Position numbers and translations under genes: made by a program
Origin: Takakia lepidozioides
Taxonomy: Eukaryota; Streptophyta; Takakiopsida; Takakiales; Takakiaceae
DNA: 64,000 nucleotides
Direction of reading: 5' to 3'
Assembly (NCBI GenBank): GCA_030704615.1
Contig: CM060734.1
Location: 3,038,001-3,102,000 of the forward strand
Shown: positions 16,821-25,803 of the stretch, in pieces
Position numbering within the stretch: the first letter of the stretch is position 1
How the letters are laid out: each line of letters starts with the position of its first letter
The notes under the pieces: generated by a model
What the model was told of the DNA's origin: nothing
The model's input: only the letters and a program-made list of their open reading frames with translations
Databases searched by the model: none

Positions 16821-18469
16821 GTCGCAATCCATGCATGAGCCAGCAGGATGACACTGGAGCTCGGTGGCATGGTGAGACGGACGAGGAGATGGTGCCGGGA
16901 TGGCACGCATCTGCATTTTTGTGTATCTTGGCATCGGGAGGTCAGATTGGACCTACAACAGGGATGACTGTAGACGGAGTGTCTGAGGACCCTGAGGCTA
17001 GTGATGAGCTAGGTGGTGCCAGAGATATACATGAGGATTCGGCTGTGTTGGACTACCTCCGCACGGGAGACACGGCAGCCATTGTGACTGCCAGGGAGAG
17101 GGATCGGATCCTGCAACGAGCCAAGAGGTTCAAGTGGGAGGGGATACACCTACTTCGAGTGTGGGAGGATGGTCGGGTGAGGATTGTGCCTCACCCCACA
17201 CAGCGTGCACGGTTAGTGCGGCATGCCCATGAGGAGTTGGGGCATTTTGGAGTGCGACGCACTCACAGTTTACTGCAGGGGCAGTATTGGTGGCGTGGTA
17301 TGCATACAGAGGTGCAACAGTTTGTGGCTAGGTGCATGGTGTGTGACAGGGTGCGTGCTTCATTCAACGCCCCTACACCACAGTTGCATCCTTTACCTAT
17401 CATGGGATTGGGCTACAGGTGGAGTCTTGACTTCGCAGGACCGTTGCCACTGACTATGCGCCACCACAGATATGTGTTGGTGATGGTGGAGCACTTCTCC
17501 AAGTGGATTGAGTTGGTTCCATTGCCTGACAAGGCTAGTGAGGGGGCTGCGTATGCATTCTTGGATCGTGTGCTTAGCCGATTTGGTGCTCCAGCTGAGG
17601 TACTCACGGACCAAGGGAGAGAGTTCTTGGGGGAGTTTCAGGCTTTGTGTGATAAAGCCTTGATAGACCACCGCACCACTTCTCGGGATCATCCTGAGGC
17701 CGATGGCTTAGCAGAGAGAGTTGTTCAGACGGTGAAGAGGGGTTTGCGCAAGTATGGCTTGCAGAAGGGACACCTAGGAGATTGGGATCTTCAGGTTCCT
17801 TGGTTAGCCATGGGCTACAGGTTCAGCAAACAAGCATCACTTGCCTCCTTCTCACCATATTTCCTTCTCTTTGGCCGAGAGCCGGATTTGCCTGCAGCCA
17901 TTCGTAGGGACACTGCTCAAGTCCTTAACCTTGACGATCCGGACGTGTGGGTACGTGCATGTGATCAGCGTGCAGAGTTGTTCAAGAAAGTCATGCCCAT
18001 GGCTTTTGAGAACCTTGCCATTGCACAGCACCGTGATACGTTGAGGTATGCCACTATACGTGGTGGAGGATATCGTCCTGGGGTTCGGAGGTTTAGCCCT
18101 GGTGACTATGTTTATTTGCAGCAGACTGCTCCTACGACTCTGGATGTTACTGCAGGGCGTGTTATTCTGAGGGTTCGAGAGGTGTTGCCCTCAGGGGTCC
18201 TGATCTTAGAAGGTCGGGATGGCATGACTTGGAAAGACCATGTGCGTAATTGTGCGCCATGTCACCTTCCCAATGTCGATGGCAGAGTTGACCCAAACTT
18301 GGCAGTGGTACCTGCAGGTTTGAGGTGCATGCTCTGTGGGTCTGCCAAAGGGGCAGCCACCATGCTGGTGTGTGATCGGTGCTCAAGGGGTTGGCATATG
18401 GGATGCTTGACACCACCTCTTGAGAAGGTTCCTGACGGAGATTGGTTGTGTCCACACTGCTTGGGATAG
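16730..18469 (+). CDS. RNase H end, DDE integrase and C-terminal PHD finger
   Basis: The frame is open from 16,610 but is meaningful from about 16,730. RNase H ends with YDFQVVHRPGLVNRDADGLS. The integrase zinc finger is H-x3-H...C-x2-C (17,228 to about 17,348, CMVCDRV). The catalytic triad is D in WSLDFAGP (17,429), D in VLTDQGREF (17,609) and E in ADGLAERV (17,714). A GPF/GPY-like C-terminal region with FSPGDYVYLQQT follows. The last 47 residues (18,326-18,466) form a complete C4HC3 PHD finger: CMLC...CDRCSRGWHMGCLTPP... then WLCPHC. This occupies the place where chromoviruses carry a chromodomain. PHD fingers of this kind (CDRC-x4-H-x2-C, DGDWLCPHC) usually read histone H3 tails, so a role in targeting integration is plausible but inferred. 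It ends at TAG 18,467-18,469, about 250 bp before the polypurine tract. Confidence 0.92.
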   Translation, partial: KLARWALILQEYDFQVVHRPGLVNRDADGLSRNPCMSQQDDTGARWHGETDEEMVPGWHASAFLCILASGGQIGPTTGMTVDGVSEDPEASDELGGARDIHEDSAVLDYLRTGDTAAIVTARERDRILQRAKRFKWEGIHLLRVWEDGRVRIVPHPTQRARLVRHAHEELGHFGVRRTHSLLQGQYWWRGMHTEVQQFVARCMVCDRVRASFNAPTPQLHPLPIMGLGYRWSLDFAGPLPLTMRHHRYVLVMVEHFSKWIELVPLPDKASEGAAYAFLDRVLSRFGAPAEVLTDQGREFLGEFQALCDKALIDHRTTSRDHPEADGLAERVVQTVKRGLRKYGLQKGHLGDWDLQVPWLAMGYRFSKQASLASFSPYFLLFGREPDLPAAIRRDTAQVLNLDDPDVWVRACDQRAELFKKVMPMAFENLAIAQHRDTLRYATIRGGGYRPGVRRFSPGDYVYLQQTAPTTLDVTAGRVILRVREVLPSGVLILEGRDGMTWKDHVRNCAPCHLPNVDGRVDPNLAVVPAGLRCMLCGSAKGAATMLVCDRCSRGWHMGCLTPPLEKVPDGDWLCPHCLG

Positions 18470-18718
18470 TGGCAGTGGACATGACTGGAGGCAGCTAACA
18501 AGACATGGGAGGCCAAGCTCATAGGAGTCAATACATGAGATCCCAAGCTCAAGTTCACAGGTTGCAAGACGGCGACTAACGATGGGGCAACTCTTGCACC
18601 CGGCCTCTTGATCTATCGAGTTTGAGTGTAGTAGGGATAGTGGTGGAGGACTTAGTGAGGCTATGGTCACTATCACATCTTGTGGCTACCTGGACTTAGA
18701 GGGACCTAAGCACCAGCT

Positions 18719-18728
18719 AGGGGGGCGA
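18719..18728 (+). promoter_or_regulatory. Polypurine tract
   Basis: AGGGGGGCGA directly precedes the B1 repeat (TTGTGTGG). Its position marks the expected start of plus-strand DNA synthesis, and hence the left edge of the 3' terminal repeat, at 18,729/18,730 and not at the start of A2. Confidence 0.7.
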
Positions 18729-18917
18729 TTGTGTGGACTAGTGACTGCCATAGTGGGCAGCGTAGTGGCAGCCTAGTGACTGACTAGTTGTAGCCTAGTG
18801 GTTGGACTAGTGGCTGGACTAGTGGTAGACTAGTGGTATACTAGTGTGTGGTGTGCACATGTGTTGTGTGGTTTTGGACAGCGATGTAGTTGTGTAGCGA
18901 TATGTATGCGCACGACA
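18729..18917 (+). repeat. Terminal repeat B1
   Basis: 189 bp, TTGTGTGGACTAG...CGCACGACA, repeated as B2 at 19,247-19,435 with about one change (AGTGG/ACTGG). Its middle holds a run of ACTAGTGG-like heptamers. It has no counterpart at the left end of the element. Confidence 0.9.
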
Positions 18918-18923
18918 GCTGTC
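18914..18923. other. Palindromic junction GACA-GC-TGTC between B1 and A2
   Basis: GACAGCTGTC is a perfect 10-bp palindrome. It joins the end type found at the right terminus of the insertion (GACA) to the end type found at the left terminus (TGTC) with two bases between. On each strand the conserved CA is followed by GC, as expected of joined, unprocessed integrase substrates. Confidence 0.75.
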
Positions 18924-19246
18924 AAGTTATTTTACCACTAGTGTGAAACTAGCTAGGAAATAGCTAGCTTTTACATATTGACATTTGGGATTGGCCCAAG
19001 TGTCAATCCAGGGGTCAAGGCAGATTTAGGCCCTGGAGTGGTTATCTTCACGGCAAGCGCGGGAGGCTCATCTTTCTCGAGTTGAGCCTCACCGCGCCTA
19101 GCTATGGCGCCGTAGTGTGGATTCCCCATGGCGTGGGGTGCACTTGGCTTGACTTGTATTTGAGTGATGAGGTTATATATGCATGAGTTTATGCTTCAGC
19201 TTTGTGAGCTCGCATGAGCTTGTGCTTGTATTCTTCTTCTTTATCA
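18920..19246 (+). repeat. Terminal repeat A2
   Basis: The second copy of the 327-bp A repeat, TGTCAAG...TTTATCA, includes the 16-mer self-primer candidate at 19,066-19,081. It is followed without spacing by B2. Confidence 0.9.
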
Positions 19247-19435
19247 TTGTGTGGACTAGTGACTGCCATAGTGGGCAGCGTAGTGGCAGCCTAGTGACTG
19301 ACTAGTTGTAGCCTAGTGGTTGGACTAGTGGCTGGACTACTGGTAGACTAGTGGTATACTAGTGTGTGGTGTGCACATGTGTTGTGTGGTTTTGGACAGC
19401 GATGTAGTTGTGTAGCGATATGTATGCGCACGACA
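19247..19435 (+). repeat. Terminal repeat B2 (right end of the element)
   Basis: The second copy of the 189-bp B repeat ends GACA, directly followed by ACCC (19,436-19,439), the partner of ACCC at 7,574-7,577. Confidence 0.9.
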
Positions 19436-20470
19436 ACCCAAAGAGTATGCCACTGATGCTGATTGACCACCAGTCATGATCATGATACACATTCAGAGGT
19501 CTGGGTGGGATGACGGGTACTTGGCCATATTTTGGCCTTGATGTGTTGCAGGTCAAATGGTCATACAAATTTACTGTCCGCAAGCTGTAATCCAAGCATA
19601 CTTACACAAACCCCATGGGTGTCATGGAGGGTTTTTTTTTTCCAGAACAAAAAGAACAAGAAGAACACTTGGACATCACAGATTTAAATATCTTGCCCTC
19701 CAGTATTTGTTTAGACTGGTCTACAACACAGCTTGCCCCCACAGGGGAGGTGGATATGTCTGGTAAGTTTTCCAGAATACCCCTATATCTTTATTTCTTG
19801 CTACAGCTGAAAATCAAAGTTCGTGACCCAGCAAGGTAAAGATAAAGGACTGCATACACATCATGTGACAGTATATAATACTGTCAGTACATCCTATTCA
19901 CATCATTCCATATTTGACCATGTCATTACACCATGTCCAGGGGGTATTTCCACTTGACCACCCCGGCTGCCTCAAAAACCAGTTACCAGTTATATATTGC
20001 TGCCATATTTCATTGTCAGCCGAATATCCACAGGCAAAATCTTCACCATACCCTGGCCTAAGCATCTAGCTGACAAAGCCATCCGGGTTGGAACATAACA
20101 GGGGCCAACATGGGTACCCGAATAGCTGCAACAAACAGTTCCTTGCAGCCTCTCAAATTGTTTCCAACTACCATAAGGTAGGCAAAGCAAACTAGGGCCT
20201 GGAAAACAGATGTGTGTCTCTCACACAAGCCATCATAAACCCGGTTGTCACAACAAAGCAGAGGTCTTCCATTGGCTGGGCCGAAAATAGCCCATCGTAG
20301 AAAACATTACACTTGTTCTTCAAAAATAAAGGAAGGAAAGAGGTAGGATCAAGAAAAACCATAGAGTAGTTTAGTTTTTCAACATTTTAAGATGAGTCCC
20401 TGACAAGCGATTCCTTCCCCTGCTCTGCAATCCCACTTGGCATCCAGCAGCACCTAGACATCAAAATATT
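19436..20470. other. Stretch without recognisable gene
   Basis: This lies between the retrotransposon and the foldback repeat. It has short open frames only and no homology I recognise. Confidence 0.5.
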
Positions 20471-20479
20471 AAGTGGAAG

Positions 20480-22745
20480 CCCTCACCTGTGCCCGTCCCA
20501 AAAACAACCACAACGCATTGTGAGTTAGTGAGGATGCACGAGGTGAGTAGCAGGCTTCCACACTTGCTATCGAGGTCAAATAAACTTCAATCTAAGCGCA
20601 GAGAATGCCAAAGAAAGCAGGGAAGCAAAACAAACAGAAAAAGAACATTTTTTACTGTTTGGGGGAGAGTCGCCATCTCTCCACAAGCCTAACCGTGCAA
20701 GGAGAACTCCGCCAACACCACAACACTGCTACCTTAACCAAAACAAAGTCTTGCCAAGCACAAGAAAAAAGAGCTTGGTCTCAAAAAGTAGGGTTTATAA
20801 AGGGAGGGAGAGAGACTTCCTTGTTCTACCAAGACGCCGCCATTCATCAAAGATCCAGAGGAGGGCTCCTAGGGAAACGTCATAAGCATGCAGGTGGTAC
20901 CTCCGCCATCACTGCCGCGGTTCCCTTGTGCAGCAAAAAAACAGACAACAGAGAAAGTGAATCTTCCCTTATCTCTAAGCCACCGCCACCGCCATCGCCT
21001 TAAAGAGCCCACCTAGGCGGCGCTCACAGGAGCCATAAACACTCAAGGATTGGCAGCTCAAGGTATCTGCAGCATGAGCACCATCGTTCCTCCCAAGCCG
21101 CCATCGTGCGCGCTCTCGCAGCGCAAAAAGAAAGACATTAGGGTTGCGCAGGGTTTTCCCCTGTCTGGCCCGTCATTCATCATTCTCAGGATGAAAAACA
21201 TCCGCCAGCCTGTACGTCCGACGGACGTTGTCCGTTTCTCATTCGCGGAAGATGAAAGACATCGTGCGTTCATCTTGTCTTGAACTCGACGGATGCAGTC
21301 CGCTTTTCATCTAGGTTAGATGAAAAACATCAGGGGTTTTTTAAAAAAAAAACTTTTTTATACCTGTCTTGCCCCATATTTAGGTCTTGTCAGATGAAGT
21401 CATTTTTTCATCCAGGTTGGATTGAAAAAACTGACGGGAGTTTTGCAATCAGTATATTCCGGTTTGATGTTCGGGTGAAGCAAAAAACCTCACAGGTATT
21501 TAGTGAAGAAATGTTTCACTAGGAAAAAAATGTATTTTGGATGAAAAACATCCAAAATTCCCTGCAACCCAATTTTTCAATTTTTTCAAAAATGGAAGTC
21601 GGGACAACAATTCCATAAACCCCACTTTCGAGAGAGAGAGAGAGGGAGAGAGAGGGAGAGAGGGGCAACAAAGAAAAAACAAAAGGTGGGGGGGGGGGAG
21701 TGACTGAGCGGCTGCTACTCAGTCACTCCCCCCCCACCTTCTTCTTTTTCTTTTTGTTTCCTGATCTCTCCCTCTCACTCCCTCTCTTCTCTCCCTCTCT
21801 CTCCCTCTCTCCCTCTCCCTCTATAACTCTTTGGATTTCATCTGGCCTTAACCTTTTGAGGTTATTTAGTTTTTCATCCCTGCCTTTTTCATCCAAATCT
21901 GGACGATTTTATTTTATTATTGGATGATGAAACTTAATATACAGAAAGCTAGAGTTACCATCTATTTTTTTCATCTAAACTGGATGATCTACATAAATAA
22001 TGGTTACCTATTATAAAATCCAAGAGAATAATAAAACTACCATCATAAATGATGGCAGTTATTAAACCTAAGCCTATACCATAACCCTAAAAGATACATT
22101 TCTATGGGATGTCATCCAGTGACAAAATGCCTTTCTTGGTAAAATGTGATATTTTATCCATCCTGGATGAAAAATCGGGAAGTTTTGCCCTAAGCAGGCC
22201 GACACACTTCACACCATTGAACTCGTGCTTCAGTGAACCTTGATGATGCGCCGTATAAACCTGCTCCCCTGCTGCTACATGGTACTCGTGATTGCTGGCT
22301 CTTGGGATGCGCATTGGTGGTTGAACAGATTCTTCTGTGGCAGACGACAAAGCCGTGATTGCTCTGATCAGGAACTCATGATTCTTTATTTTGCAGCGGC
22401 GCTTTTACTCCTTGTTGGGAAGTACTCTATCCCTATTTATCTACAGATTACATGTTGCTCTCTCTTTGTGTATGAGCCATTCTCTATCTGTGAACGCTTC
22501 TACTCTGATTGCGTTCTGTTGGAGACGATCAAAGGACGCCATGGCGCAGGGCATACCACAAACACTCAAGGTTTTTTTGAGTTTACCATTGCTTGAATTG
22601 TGATCTGTACTTGCTTTAGAATTCAACACTGACATGGATAGCAACTATGAAGACCTGCCATTTACCTGTTGCATCCTCACTAACACACATCGCTATGTGG
22701 TGGTTTTTGGGACGGGCACAGGTGAGGGTCTCCACTTGTCTTGAT
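20480..22745. repeat. Foldback (large inverted repeat) element of about 2.3 kb
   Basis: The left end reads CCCTCACCTGTGCCCGTCCC AAAAAC (from 20,482). The right end reads the reverse complement, GTTTTTGGGACGGGC...GTGAGGG (to about 22,730). Inward from the ends both arms share GTTAGTGAGGATGCA and a TTGCTATC section. Further in come the GATGAAA/TTTCATC motifs, a GA- or CT-rich tract, poly-G or poly-C, and the centre GTGACTGAGCGGCTGCTACT CAGTCAC at about 21,700-21,726. The arms are similar near the tips and centre but diverged between. No transposase is encoded. A single arm of the family lies at 2,880-3,965 and probably another at the window start. Confidence 0.65.
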
Positions 22746-24572
22746 TTCTTGAAGCTTGCAATTCCTGTTCTTGCAAGTGTGGATACTGCTGCTGCCTAAG
22801 CTGCTGATGCCATCTGCTGTTTCAAACTGCCACCATGCCGCTTCAGACCTGCTCCAAGATGGCTCCAATGAGGATCTGCTTCTCTCCTTACCCCTGTTTA
22901 TGGTTTTTTACAGCCACATTTGCATGTGTAGGAGTTTAGCTATGAAGGATACAAGGATACAAAATAGCAGTTATTACTTTGACTGCCTTGATACTTGGCT
23001 CTGAAATGAGAACTCTTGGTATGACTCTGATGGATCAAAAGGATAGGCTTTGATAGATAACACACATTCTTCAAGGCCCTCATATCATTTTGGTTTCATG
23101 GCTTGATAACAAACATGGGTTTCTGAGCTGCTCTTTCACCTTGGTAGAACTATTTTATGAGGCCTTAAAATACCATTCTAGGCCTATACCTGCTTAAGGG
23201 GGCTCTACCCTGTTGTTTCTTCTTCCTTTTTAAGAATCTTGCTTATATCTTGGTTCTAAAACATCATCTTCAAACCAAACCTGCAAATTGGTTTTTGAAA
23301 TGAGTTTAAAATGGATTCTTGAGATGATGATGTGTACTATGGTGCTTTCATGATATGAATGACCTGGAATCCCACCCTCCCGCCCTGTTTTTTCAGAGAC
23401 CCTGAAATGTAATTGGGTATTCAAATGAGATTGTAAACATGAAAGAGAATGTTAGATGGTGCCCTGTAAAGGGCTGTTTTGTCTTTCAATGACAATGACC
23501 TTAGCGGTCTTGTCCATGTCTTGACATGACATGTATATCTTCCCTCTCTTTCGTGCTGCTCACAAAAAAAAAAAAACCACAGAGGGAAAGAGGGGGTAGA
23601 AAAAGTTAATAAGAGAGAGGGAAGATACTTTTGTCATGTCAAGACAAGGACAAGACCCCTAGGATCGTTGTCAGGAAAAATAAGAATAATCAGACATATC
23701 AGCCACTTACTCTCTGGTGTGAGTTGTGTGACAATCTTGATGTTGAAAGAATAGTGCTTCCCTGATAGATCATGTAATTATTTTCTCCTATGCTCATGCT
23801 CAGCTCAGTAAATTACATACTATTCCGTGCAACGACCGAGTGGTTAAAGGGGAGGCAAATGGAAAAAGTATTAACGATAAAGAATAGGTAAGGTGAACCT
23901 CACATTCCCAAATGTGGATTTCATCCTGGAACAAGGTTCCATTGCAGCACACCATAGCTGGTCACACTTTGTAGTTGTTTGCACACCATTTTTGACAGGC
24001 CCTTTGACTTGTTGAGCATGAACGATGCCAGGAATGAGAAATAGTTCCCAGACTGGAGGGATGGATCGTCTCAAACTTTCTAAGTTCTCTCACAAGGAGC
24101 TTTCAGATGTTTTTCCCTGTTGTTGAGGTTGCAGAGGAATTCCAATGCGGAAAAATATATATCCTATGATAGCAACACAGGAAAAAATACCAGAGAAAAG
24201 TGGTGGCTTTTGTAAACTTCCAGAGGGAATGAGGGAATGCGAAAATTTGAGCCTCTGTGGCACAGCTCCCTCTTACTTGTTGATTTGTATGCTTTTAGGT
24301 GGGAATATAATTAACTTTTCTAGAAAAAGCTCCAAAAGTTCCTTGTGCGATCTGCAATCGTTTTAGTTTAGTTCACACTCGAAGAACTAGAGCTTGCAAC
24401 TTCTAGTTCTAATATCTATTCTACCCAGGTAGTTGAGAGGATCTGCAGCTCCAAAAGGTGCACCCACTTTCATGCACGAGTGATGAGAACCATGATTTTG
24501 TGCGTTCAAGGCTGCAAAAAAATTAGTTGACATTAGATTTTTCTTTATCTGAATTCATGTGGTGTATTTCAG
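22746..24572. other. Stretch upstream of the ISU exon, mostly unassigned
   Basis: No gene is recognised. 23,490-23,720 is a dispersed repeat: it contains an internal inverted pair (CTTGTCCATGTCTTGACATG and CATGTCAAGACAAGGACAAG) and matches 7,370-7,490. 24,400-24,572 ends in a pyrimidine-rich acceptor (GGTGTATTTCAG) and is therefore intron of the ISU gene. Other ISU exons were not found in this interval. Confidence 0.5.
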
Positions 24573-24732
24573 TGACATTGCCAAGCACCTCTCGCTCCCA
24601 CCTGTGAAACTGCACTGCAGCATGCTTGCTGAAGATGCAATCAAGGCAGCTGTGAAAGATTATCAGGCCAAGAAGGCCAAGAGAGAGGAAGGGTCCAAAC
24701 CCCCTGATGAAAATGCTGCAGCGGCAGCCTGA
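24573..24732 (+). CDS. ISU1: Last exon of an IscU-type Fe-S cluster scaffold protein (partial gene)
   Basis: After the acceptor TTTCAG, the exon reads in phase as DIAKHLSLPPVKLHCSMLAE, then DAIKAAVKDYQAKKAKREEG and a short Ala-rich tail, ending at TGA 24,730-24,732. This is the conserved C-terminal segment of plant mitochondrial ISU proteins, which assemble 2Fe-2S clusters on conserved cysteines; the Cys of LHCSML is one of the three cluster ligands. The exon has 53 codons and starts in phase 2 (one leading T), so the preceding exon must end with two bases of a codon, plausibly AA of Asn. The tail beyond KDY is variable in the family. The upstream exons with the other two cysteines are not visible, so either the gene extends left of the window through a very long intron, or this is an orphan duplicate. 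The reading frame is intact. Confidence 0.85.
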
Positions 24733-25803
24733 GAGTCAACAGTTTCCTATACTTCCCCCACCTTCCAAAAGTACGTCAGGAATGTGAAAGGAACACCCGG
24801 GTTTTGTTTCCTACATTTGTTGTAAGGAAATTCAGGGTGGACTCCTGCCCAAGCAAGCATAAATTATATGATGCCTCTTTCACCCATGAAAGGGCCTACT
24901 GCCTTGGAAGGCGGACACCTTAATGAAATTCAAGTATTTTGACATTCCTGGGCATTCCTTCTATACATCACCACAACTTGGGGAAAAACTTACAAATACA
25001 TAAATAAACACTTGGGATCTGAAGACAATGAAGCCACTCAATTTTGAAGTCCAGAAATTTGGGTTGATTTGTCTCAGCCCCGCCAACTCTGCCTGGGTCT
25101 CATTAGTCTGCACAGCTTAGTAACAACTCCCAAACTCCCTGAAGATATCTAACACATAACTCTTATTAGGTGCAGTGCATACTAGTTTCTACTACAAAAG
25201 TAGTCTAACATTGTTTCCTCATATCAGACTCTTACTGACCATCATACAACACCAACAATTGCCGCCTTCTACCATAGAGTGGGAGAAAGGATCTATGTAA
25301 CTTGTTTGATAACATATCAAGCCCATATGCGATGTATTTCAAGTAGTTCTGTTGTGCAGATGAAGATTCATTGTTATATTTTGGTGACTCGAGAGTAATA
25401 TGTGCAATTTCAAATTCAATCTACAGACCCAAGGTTGATTTCTTCAATACAAAGAGAAACGTCTTTAGCAACCTGAACAATGCGATAAAATTATCGCTTA
25501 ATTGCAAATAGTACTTTGAATGAATGATGAATATAATCATATCATGGATTAACATACAGGAGAGGATACAGTACTACCTATTTGTAGATAGATTCCTGCA
25601 GGCTTGTTGAATCTCCATGTTTTCTTTTTTGGCGGAATGGAGATGATGTGATGACGCTGGTAACTGTTATGAGGTCCAAATTGCCCCTAAATTGCCTCAT
25701 AGTCGACTCGAGGTCAACTTGATTCAAAAGAGAATAGTTTGAATGAGATCAAATTCTCATGACATTTGAGCTTGGAGGATGTAAAGTTGGGAGCATGGAT
25801 GTG
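24733..25803. other. Convergent intergenic region between ISU and GGT
   Basis: This 1.07-kb AT-rich stretch holds the 3' ends of two convergent genes. No further gene is seen. Confidence 0.55.

Larger units (their letters stand above)
7578..19435 (+). mobile_element. Ty3/gypsy-like retrotransposon with DNA methyltransferase and PHD finger, split terminal repeats
   Basis: The element is 11,858 bp long. It starts TGTC, ends GACA and is flanked by ACCC on both sides. Order: terminal repeat A1 (7,578-7,904), complementary primer-binding-like site (7,905-7,920), 3.2-kb leader, Gag, protease, C5 DNA methyltransferase, reverse transcriptase/RNase H, integrase with PHD finger, polypurine tract (18,719-18,728), then B1, A2 and B2. 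A1 and A2 differ at about 2 of 327 positions, and B1 and B2 at about 1 of 189, so insertion was recent. Reading frames change by -1 between Gag and protease, between protease and methyltransferase, and inside RNase H. A single UAG separates methyltransferase from RT. The first three could be programmed recoding; the one inside RNase H is more likely a 1-nt lesion. RT-before-integrase order and a DDE integrase with an HHCC finger place it in the Ty3/gypsy (Metaviridae) group. Confidence 0.93.

Noticed and set aside
18920-19246. Simple 327-bp LTRs as the whole terminal repeat
   Set aside because: The polypurine tract lies before B1, not A2, and target-site copies flank A1 and B2, so the terminal structure must include B.
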